This document shows, piece by piece, positions 58,271 to 64,000 of a stretch of 64,000 nt of DNA. The translations under genes and the position numbers were made by a program. This DNA is from Arthrobacter ipis. GTDB taxonomy: Bacteria; Actinomycetota; Actinomycetes; Actinomycetales; Micrococcaceae. The notes beneath the pieces are model-generated. The model was not told where the DNA came from. It did no database searches and saw only the letters and a program-made list of their open reading frames with translations. How positions within the stretch are numbered: position 1 is the stretch's first letter; every line of letters starts with the position of its first letter. Location of the stretch: assembly GCF_014694315.1 (NCBI RefSeq), contig NZ_JAAOXD010000009.1, positions 69,854 through 133,853 on the forward strand, given 5' to 3'.

Positions 58271-59620
58271 TCAGACCGGGTTGGGCCGGGAAAGAAGGGT
58301 GTTGGTGCGGCGGACAAAGGCGTCCCAGCCGTCGGCGGCCTTGTCGCGGCCGAGGAGTACGTTCTGCACGTTTTCCGCGAAGTACGTCTGCCAGTCGGAA
58401 CCCGAGCCGCTGAACCAGGACTCGGGGTCATAGGCGATGATGTCCGCGGCGTTGGCGTAGTGGATCTGGGGCGTGAGGTCCCGGTAGGCCTGCGACTGCA
58501 CAATGGGCTGATAGGCCGGGATGTGGCCGGCCTCGGCCCAGGACAGCGACCCCTTGAGGATGTCGCTGACGAACTTGTACACGTCACGCCGCTTCCCGTC
58601 GTCGACATTCAATTGCCGCGGCAGGACGAAGGAATGCGAGTCCGCGTAGGAGGCCGGGGTCCCGTAGAGCGTGGGGATGGTGGCGGCACCGACGGGCAGC
58701 TCCGCCTTCTTGAAGGTGGGGAGTTCCCAGACGCCGCTGAACAGCATCCCCGAACCGCCGCGGGCAAATTCGGCGATGCCCGTGCCGATGTCCCCGCTCT
58801 TTGCGGCGACGGTGTCGTCGAACAGTGAGGCCATGAATTCCAGGGATTCGACGGCGGCATCCCGGTCGGCCTTCATCGGCTGGCCCGGCGTGAGTTCCAT
58901 GTCCGCACCGTGCTGCTTGTAGAGCGTGTAGAAGAGGCGCCACATCTGCGAACCACTGCCCAGATAGCCGAAGGACAGGCCGTGCGCCTGTGTCACCTTC
59001 TGCATCTCGCGGGCCATGGCGAGGAACTCCTGCGGGGAGCTCACGTCCTGCAGCTGGCCGTTGGCGTCAAGCACTCCCGCCTTGTCGGCGATGTCGGTGT
59101 TGTAGAACATGATGAACGGATGCGAATCCAGGGCGATTGAGAACACCTGGCCGCCGTGCTGGCTCTTATCCCAGATCCTCGGGGCGAAGCTCTCGGCCGT
59201 CACACCGTGCTCGGCCAGCAGGGACATGTCCCAAGGGTCGATGAGTCCGCCCGGCGCGTAGCCGGGGACCCGGCTGGCGTGCATGATGGCCAGTTCCGGC
59301 GGGCGGCCGCCGGCCGACGCCATGGCCAGCTTGGTGTAGTACGGCGGGCCCCACGCCAGGACGGTCGGGTGGACTTTGAAGCCGGGGTTCGCCCCGTTCG
59401 CCGCGCCGATCATGGCCTGCATCTTGATGCCGTCGCCCCCGGACAGCAGGTGCCAGAACGCAATGTCCCGGACAGACGCTGCCGAGGCGGTTCCGCCGCA
59501 GCCCGTGAGGCCGGCTGCGGCAAACACGCTGCCCAGGGCCGCGGTTCCTGCCAGTAGCTGCCGCCGGGACACGTGTTTGCCGGACATCTGTTTCCCGGCG
59601 AGAAAATCAAACTGCTTCAC
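58271..59620 (-). CDS. Sugar-binding lipoprotein of ABC importer, Tat type
   Basis: The 449-residue protein begins with GTG 59620 (AGGAG upstream) and carries a twin-arginine signal (HVSRRQLLAG) followed by lipobox LTGC with Cys41. The rest is a family-1 extracellular solute-binding fold: AFWHLLSGGDGIKMQAM, GVWELPTFKKAELPVGA and AYQPIVQSQAYRD. It captures arabino-oligosaccharides, by context. First gene of the operon; two LacI-type operators lie in the 200 bases upstream. Confidence 0.92.
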   Translation of the reverse strand: MKQFDFLAGKQMSGKHVSRRQLLAGTAALGSVFAAAGLTGCGGTASAASVRDIAFWHLLSGGDGIKMQAMIGAANGANPGFKVHPTVLAWGPPYYTKLAMASAGGRPPELAIMHASRVPGYAPGGLIDPWDMSLLAEHGVTAESFAPRIWDKSQHGGQVFSIALDSHPFIMFYNTDIADKAGVLDANGQLQDVSSPQEFLAMAREMQKVTQAHGLSFGYLGSGSQMWRLFYTLYKQHGADMELTPGQPMKADRDAAVESLEFMASLFDDTVAAKSGDIGTGIAEFARGGSGMLFSGVWELPTFKKAELPVGAATIPTLYGTPASYADSHSFVLPRQLNVDDGKRRDVYKFVSDILKGSLSWAEAGHIPAYQPIVQSQAYRDLTPQIHYANAADIIAYDPESWFSGSGSDWQTYFAENVQNVLLGRDKAADGWDAFVRRTNTLLSRPNPV

Positions 59621-59734
59621 CCGTCACTCCTTTGGATGGGTCCGCTGAAAGTAATCCTTGTGGCACCGCGCCAGCCGTTCCGGTTCGCTGCATCCCGGAT
59701 CCGGTAGAGGCTGGCGTGTGACGCAGACCTCACA

Positions 59735-59784
59735 TTACATCGTTGTAAAACGGGACACAAGACAAAATTGTTAGCGCCAACAAT
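59735..59784. promoter_or_regulatory. Two LacI-type operators for the arabinoside operon
   Basis: TTACA-TCGT-TGTAA (59735-59748) and ATTGTTAGCGCCAACAAT (59767-59784, one mismatched pair) lie upstream of the binding-protein gene. The first contains ACGATGT on the opposite strand, as does the site at 60844-60859 before the LacI gene. The second has the central CG typical of LacI-family sites. Confidence 0.7.
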
Positions 59785-59819
59785 GTGAGGTGGCGGTCTC
59801 GCTTAGCCCGAGTCTCGGT

Positions 59820-60821
59820 TCAAGAGGCGGTGCTGTTCCGCTCCACAATCCTGTAGTCGACGGTGACCACCCGCTGCCCCCCGGCGCGGTCCGCCATCCG
59901 CTCGGTGAGGAGGCGCAGGGCTTCGCTGGCCACCAGGCGCTTGTCGAAGGAAACGGTGGTCAGCGACGGTACGGCATATTGCCCGTCGGCGATGTCGTCG
60001 AAGCCGGCCACGGCGACTTCCTCCGGAACCTTGATGCCGCGCTTCCACAGCACGCTGAGCGCGCCGATGGCCATGGAGTCGGTAAAGCAGAACAACGCAT
60101 CCGGGAGCGGATTCGAATCAAGGTAGGAGGAGAGCGCGTCCGCCGCCGTCTGGGGCGTCCACTTCTCGCAGGGGATCAGCAGCGAGTCATCAGGATCAAT
60201 GCCGAGTTCCTCCAGCGCGGCCTGGTAGCCGCGGGTGCGCAGAACTGCCGCTGCCGAGTGCCGGCCCTCGGCGGTTCCGAGCACGGCGATGCGGCGCCGG
60301 CCCGTCCGGGCGAGGGCGAGGGTCATGTCGCGGGCGGCGGCAACACTGTCCACCCACACCCGGTCGGCAAGCTGTTGGGAGACCTCCCCCAGCAGGACCA
60401 CCGGCGGCAGGGAGACACCCACTTTGACGGCGCTCTCGTCCAGCACCACAGGGTTGAGGATCAGGCCGTCGATGAGGTTGGACCGCGCCCGGGACATCAG
60501 TTCGTATTCGCGGGCGGGATCGGAGCCGGTTTCCTCGATCTGGATGCTCCAACCCTGTTCGTGGGCAACCTCCACCACGTGGTGGGCGATCTCCGCGGAG
60601 TAGGGTGTGGCCAGGTCCGGCAGCGCCAGGGCAATGACGCCGGACCTGCCGTTGCGGAGGCCCCGGGCGGAGAGGTTGGGCACGTAGTCGAGTTCGAGGA
60701 TGGCCTGCTCCACCTTGAGCCGGGTGGATCCGCTGACCGGCACCACGCCGTTCATCACGTTCGACACAGTCTTAGGTGAAACTCCGGCACGGCGCGCGAC
60801 GTCCTTGACCGTTGCGCGCAC
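59820..60821 (-). CDS. LacI-family regulator of the arabinoside operon
   Basis: The 333-residue protein has the LacI helix-turn-helix at residues 1-50 (VKDVARRAGVSPKTVSNVMNG, split) with hinge region, and a periplasmic-binding-type effector domain (DALFCFTDSMAIGALSVLW, VAVAGFDDIADGQY). It lies directly upstream of the binding-protein gene on the same strand and probably represses the ABC-abfA operon until arabinose or an arabino-oligosaccharide is present. An operator before its own gene suggests autoregulation. Confidence 0.92.
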   Translation of the reverse strand: MRATVKDVARRAGVSPKTVSNVMNGVVPVSGSTRLKVEQAILELDYVPNLSARGLRNGRSGVIALALPDLATPYSAEIAHHVVEVAHEQGWSIQIEETGSDPAREYELMSRARSNLIDGLILNPVVLDESAVKVGVSLPPVVLLGEVSQQLADRVWVDSVAAARDMTLALARTGRRRIAVLGTAEGRHSAAAVLRTRGYQAALEELGIDPDDSLLIPCEKWTPQTAADALSSYLDSNPLPDALFCFTDSMAIGALSVLWKRGIKVPEEVAVAGFDDIADGQYAVPSLTTVSFDKRLVASEALRLLTERMADRAGGQRVVTVDYRIVERNSTAS

Positions 60822-60843
60822 TGCTCCCCTTTCAAGAGACGGA

Positions 60844-60859
60844 TGTGAACGATGTTACA
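60844..60859. promoter_or_regulatory. LacI operator upstream of its own gene
   Basis: TGTGAACGATGTTACA lies 23 bases before the LacI start and shares AACGATGT with the operator at 59735. Outer TGT/ACA bases are symmetric. Confidence 0.55.
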
Positions 60860-60864
60860 GCCAG

Positions 60865-62082
60865 CTACCCGGCCTGGCTGACGCCGGCAGCCGGCCCGGC
60901 TTTCCGGCGTCGGCCATTCAGCAAAATCCAAACGGTGACGGCGACGACGGCGGCCGCCACCCCGCCCGCCACGGCCGGCAGGGCGTTCCAAGAGCGTGTA
61001 ATTGACTGTGCCGCCGTATCCCCGGACGTGGTTGCGGCCGGTGCAGCAGCCGTCGGCGCCCCGGACGCCGCCGACGTTGCCGTCGTCGAACCTTGCGACG
61101 CCCCTGCCAGGGCCGCCGCGGAGTACCTGACCACCGCGCCGCGGCCGCCGGAGCCGGGGCTGATGACGATGACGGAACCGTCCGGGGCCACCGCGAGGTG
61201 GCCGGGTGCGCCGTCGGTGGGGATGGAGCCGGCCACCTCCGTGGCCTGCGGACGGATGACGGACAGCTTCTGGGCCAGCAGGCTCGTGACGTACAGGGAG
61301 CCGTCCGGTGCGGCGGCTACATCCTGCGGTCCGCCTTCGACGAAGATCCGTTCAGCCACGGTGTCTGCGCCGGGTTTGATGACGGCGATGTCGTTGGACT
61401 TGATGTCGGCTACGTAAACGGTTCCGTCGGGTCCGGCTGCGATGCCGTGCGGCTCCTCCGACGTCCCGGTGTCCGAGACCAGTTCGATGGTCCTTGAGAC
61501 GGTGGCCGCCCCGGCCGGGATCACGGAGACCGAGCCGGCGGTCTGGTTGGTCACAAACGCGGTTCCGTCCTTCGTTACCGCTATTTCCGCCGGGCCCGCT
61601 CCGACTTTGATGGTCCGGTCCACCGCCGTCCCGTTCGATGCAATGGCGGAGACGGTGTTGCCCTCGGGGTTGGCCACGTACACCGTTCCGTCTGGTCCGG
61701 CGGCAAGCGGGTGACGCCCGGCGGATACCGGAATGGTCCGTGCCATGGTTGCGTCCCCGGCCGGGATGACGCCGACCGCGCTCTGGTCCCCGTCCGCCGT
61801 GGCCACGTAGAGCGTGCCGTCCGGACCGAGCGCGAGCCCGGTGGTGGAGTGGCCCCCCGTGCTGATAGTGCGGCTAGCCCTGGTCTCACCGGCGGGAACC
61901 ACGAAGACACCACCACCCTGGCCGTAATTGCCGAGATAGGCCGTGCCGTCTGCAGCAATGGCCACCCGGACCGGTGTGCCGTAAATGTAGATGGCTTCGT
62001 CAGGCGCCGCGACAGCTGGCGCTGCCGCCAGGCTCAGGAGTGCTCCAACCACGGCAGTGAAAGTGGCCCAGCGGTACTTCAT
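60865..62082 (-). CDS. Surface-anchored beta-propeller (YncE-like) protein
   Basis: From ATG 62082 (GGGGGAAAA upstream) the 405-residue protein has a signal peptide (ALLSLAAAPAVAAP), then about seven propeller blades each marked by DGTxYVA-type strands (DGTAYLGN, DGTLYVAT, DGTVYVAN, DGTVYVAD, DGSLYVTS), then an Ala/Thr-rich stalk and a C-terminal membrane segment ending in GRRRK. It would be anchored outside the cell by its C-terminus. Propellers of this type bind ligands or other proteins; no catalytic residue is evident. Monocistronic. Confidence 0.85.
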   Translation of the reverse strand: MKYRWATFTAVVGALLSLAAAPAVAAPDEAIYIYGTPVRVAIAADGTAYLGNYGQGGGVFVVPAGETRASRTISTGGHSTTGLALGPDGTLYVATADGDQSAVGVIPAGDATMARTIPVSAGRHPLAAGPDGTVYVANPEGNTVSAIASNGTAVDRTIKVGAGPAEIAVTKDGTAFVTNQTAGSVSVIPAGAATVSRTIELVSDTGTSEEPHGIAAGPDGTVYVADIKSNDIAVIKPGADTVAERIFVEGGPQDVAAAPDGSLYVTSLLAQKLSVIRPQATEVAGSIPTDGAPGHLAVAPDGSVIVISPGSGGRGAVVRYSAAALAGASQGSTTATSAASGAPTAAAPAATTSGDTAAQSITRSWNALPAVAGGVAAAVVAVTVWILLNGRRRKAGPAAGVSQAG

Positions 62083-62200
62083 GAAATTTTCCCCCAACAG
62101 ATTTCCCAATGACGCGATGGCCAAAGCCAACCGGAAGAAGCCTACTAGTTACCGGGGCAGGGCCATTGACCGCCGCTCCCGGAGTCCTAATAGTGGGGGC

Positions 62201-62845
62201 ATGGCCACACAGATTTCCGATGCAGACTTCTCATCCGCCGACGGCGTCGCGGACTGGCGTGTGCTCTTCTGGGGCGCGAAAACACTCTACGAGACTGGGG
62301 ACTTCGCCACCGGCGCCAAGTTTGTTGCCGCGATCGCGGAGGCTGCGGAAGCGCTCGGCCACGCCCCGCTCGTGGACCTGCGGCCGGACACCGTCACAGT
62401 CCAGGTCATCACGCCCGGTGTTGGGCTCAGCGACCGCGACCTCGAGCTTGCCCGCAGCATCTCCGGCGTTGCCGCTCGGCTTGGGCTGAAAGCAGACCCG
62501 TCGGCCGTGCAGCACGTCCAGCTGGCTTTCGACGCCGAGGACCGGCCGGCCGTCATGGAGTTCTGGCGGGCGGCGCTGGGTTACGTCGTGGTCGGGGACG
62601 AGGACCTGATCCAACCCAACCTCATCGGCCCGCCCGCGTGGTTCCAGGACAAGAAGTTCGTCCCGCCGCGCAACCGGATCCACATGGACGTCTCGGTTCC
62701 GCATGACCAGGCGCAGGCGCGGATCGACGCGATCTTGGCCGCAGGCGGCCGTGTCCTCGGCGACCGCTACGCGCCCGCGTGGGTGTCCCTCATCGACCCC
62801 GAGGGGAACGTGGTGGACATCTGCACCTGGCAGGGACGGGACTGA
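62201..62845 (+). CDS. Pterin dehydratase-like/VOC fusion protein
   Basis: The 214-residue product (ATG 62201, GGGGG upstream) joins an N-terminal segment resembling 4a-hydroxytetrahydrobiopterin dehydratase (YETGDFATGAKFV, AEALGHAPLVDLRPDTV) with a C-terminal VOC/glyoxalase-like domain (about residues 100-212; HVQLAFDAEDRPAVMEFW, IHMDVSVPHDQAQ, LIDPEGNVVDICTW). In actinobacteria such fusions are common and uncharacterised. The VOC half has His and Glu positions that could bind a metal. Divergent from the propeller gene; convergent with the alpha/beta hydrolase. Confidence 0.82.
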   Translation: MATQISDADFSSADGVADWRVLFWGAKTLYETGDFATGAKFVAAIAEAAEALGHAPLVDLRPDTVTVQVITPGVGLSDRDLELARSISGVAARLGLKADPSAVQHVQLAFDAEDRPAVMEFWRAALGYVVVGDEDLIQPNLIGPPAWFQDKKFVPPRNRIHMDVSVPHDQAQARIDAILAAGGRVLGDRYAPAWVSLIDPEGNVVDICTWQGRD

Positions 62846-62849
62846 CTCC

Positions 62850-63635
62850 TTACGAATCAAGGAAGCGCTGAAGGAACGGGAGGGTCGCGAGCATGGGCTG
62901 GAGGTCGCCGTCGCTGGCGGCGAGTTCGCCGAGGTAGTCGCCGTGGCCGCCGGGCACGATCAGGAGCCGGGAATCGGGGATGGTGCGGGACATCCGCACG
63001 GCGTGCTCGGGGTCCATCACGTCCTGGTCGGCGCAGAGTACCAGGGTGGGCGCGGTGATCGCGGCGAGCTCCTGCTCGGACCAGCCGGGGAAGCCAACGA
63101 TGCGCTGCCGGTCCAGCTCGAACAGCCGCTCAAGGTGCCCGGGCTCGGGATTGAGCCTGCGGTCAGCGTCCTGGTACACCGCGGGCATATTGTCCAGGGT
63201 GGCAGACTTCATGCCCTCCCAGAACTCCGCGGGCACGGCATCCCGGCTGAAGAACGTGGAGGCGGCGATGAGGCGGCGCACCCTGGCCGGGTGTTGCATG
63301 GCCAGGGCGAGGGCGGTGTGGCCGCCGGCGCTGAAGCCGAGCACGTCCACCGAGTCCAGCCGCAGCTTGTCGAGGACCGCCAGGACGTCGCCGGCGGAGT
63401 TCTCGGCGGTGAGCGGCCGGTCGGTCGCGGCGGTACGGCCGTGGCCTTCCTCGTCGACGGCGATCACCTGCCGCTCTGCTGCCAGGAGCGGGATGAGGCT
63501 GGCGAAGTTCGTCTGGATGGTGGAGCCGCCGCCGGGGATGAGAAGCAGCGGCGTCTTGTCGGTAGTCGCGTCGCCGTGGACCTCGTAGTACATGCGCAGG
63601 TCGCCGTTGGCCGCGTATCCATGGGTGAAAGTCAC
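62850..63635 (-). CDS. Alpha/beta hydrolase
   Basis: The 261-residue protein has the oxyanion region LLLIPGGGSTIQTNF, nucleophile elbow DVLGFSAGGHTALAL with Ser in GFSAG, the catalytic Asp in LCADQDVMDP and His in PGGHGDYL. Substrate is unknown; esterase or C-C hydrolase activities are possible. It is convergent with the VOC gene (stop 5 bases apart) and divergent from the next alpha/beta hydrolase. Confidence 0.9.
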   Translation of the reverse strand: MTFTHGYAANGDLRMYYEVHGDATTDKTPLLLIPGGGSTIQTNFASLIPLLAAERQVIAVDEEGHGRTAATDRPLTAENSAGDVLAVLDKLRLDSVDVLGFSAGGHTALALAMQHPARVRRLIAASTFFSRDAVPAEFWEGMKSATLDNMPAVYQDADRRLNPEPGHLERLFELDRQRIVGFPGWSEQELAAITAPTLVLCADQDVMDPEHAVRMSRTIPDSRLLIVPGGHGDYLGELAASDGDLQPMLATLPFLQRFLDS

Positions 63636-63728
63636 ACAGCATCCTAACGCCCGGTGGTTCGGGTGGATAGGGTTCCCGTCCGGTTCTCCCCCAGCTCCGA
63701 ATACCTTCCAGAGGCACAGGAGCAGCAG

Positions 63729-64000
63729 ATGACTATCAGCATTCAGCAGGAAACCGCCCGCACCGGAGCGCCCGCGCTACAGCGGCGCGTTGTTTCCACG
63801 GAGCTGGGTCCCGTCTCAGTGCGTGTTCAGCAGGCTAGCGGGGGCGGTCTCGGGCGCGGGTTCCCGGCGCGCTCGGCAGCGGAGGTCTACCTTCACGGCG
63901 CCGCGGGATCCTGGACGACGTTCCAGCCGCTGCTGTCCAAGGCACCGTACATTGACCGCGTCCTCATCGATCTGCCCGGCTGGGGTGAATCCACGGCGGG
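63729..64000 (+). CDS. Alpha/beta hydrolase, 3' end beyond the window
   Basis: ATG 63729 with AGGAG 8 bases upstream opens a frame that runs off the window after about 90 residues. VYLHGAAGSWTTFQPLL matches the HG-x-x-x-S/T oxyanion region and RVLIDLPGWGES the following strand-loop of alpha/beta hydrolases. The nucleophile is not reached. An N-terminal stretch of about 45 residues precedes the fold. Confidence 0.8.
   Translation, partial: MTISIQQETARTGAPALQRRVVSTELGPVSVRVQQASGGGLGRGFPARSAAEVYLHGAAGSWTTFQPLLSKAPYIDRVLIDLPGWGESTA

Noticed and set aside
60900..61000. GACGGCGACGACGGCGGCC run as another recurrent terminator
   Set aside because: It lies inside the propeller gene's C-terminal Ala-rich coding sequence and lacks the inverted partner.
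1..64000. CRISPR arrays, prophage, insertion sequences, rRNA
   Set aside because: No regularly spaced direct repeats, transposase, integrase, phage structural gene or rRNA sequence was seen.

Overview
The window is chromosomal DNA of a high-GC actinobacterium. Gene style, codon use, MHS-type transporters, KSTD-like flavoproteins and frequent ATGA/GTGA gene overlaps suggest Arthrobacter/Pseudarthrobacter or a close Micrococcaceae relative (inference; no rRNA or marker gene is present). Coding density is high. The content is a chain of catabolic cassettes, most with their own transporter and regulator. I see no phage, insertion sequence or CRISPR array.

Layout. 0-4.9 kb: partial gene, ASCH protein, LssY-C membrane protein, small membrane protein, AlaA-type aminotransferase, PAP2 phosphatase. 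4.9-8.8 kb: DUF2848 hydrolase, MHS transporter, FCD-type GntR regulator and nitrilase-superfamily amidase, linked by shared operator half-sites. 8.8-16.4 kb: DUF1445 (D-glutamate cyclase family), a paralogous MHS transporter, a second FCD GntR, then pxpA, a pxpB-pxpC fusion and a biotin carboxylase-BCCP protein; this reads as a lactam/5-oxoproline unit. 16.5-19.9 kb: an aconitase with a divergent GntR around a 26-bp perfect palindrome. 20-21.3 kb: small ORF, frameshifted AHSA1/SRPBCC gene and its ArsR partner.

21.3-37.1 kb: a redox catabolic island. A six-gene operon (MHS transporter, Gfo/Idh/MocA, old-yellow-enzyme-type reductase, TIM-barrel isomerase, aldo/keto reductase, KSTD-like flavoprotein) is followed by two IclR regulators, a divergent MHS transporter, a LysR gene, and a YciI-dehydrogenase-flavoprotein operon. 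37.2-41.1 kb: DM13 protein, a PAS-GGDEF-EAL protein, a GPP34 protein. 41.3-47.4 kb: RpiR regulator, hydroxyacid dehydrogenase, aldehyde dehydrogenase, M20 amidohydrolase and a DUF3100 membrane protein in one operon.

47.5-52.1 kb: secreted protein with a long structured leader, flavin reductase, a tRNA-Cys-like fragment, and a molybdate cluster (HTH-TOBE regulator, modA, modB, modC). 52.1-54.7 kb: sugar O-acetyltransferase-TetR-MFS operon behind a nested palindrome. 54.7-60.9 kb: GH51 arabinofuranosidase, two CUT1 permeases, a Tat-lipoprotein binding protein and LacI, an arabino-oligosaccharide system. 60.9-64 kb: beta-propeller surface protein, dehydratase-like/VOC fusion, two alpha/beta hydrolases (the second cut by the window end).

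Two repeat types recur: intergenic terminators built on one GC-rich core (GACGACGGCGGGA and complement), and 44-66-nt imperfect palindromes with a CAGnTAnTGnCC-like core.
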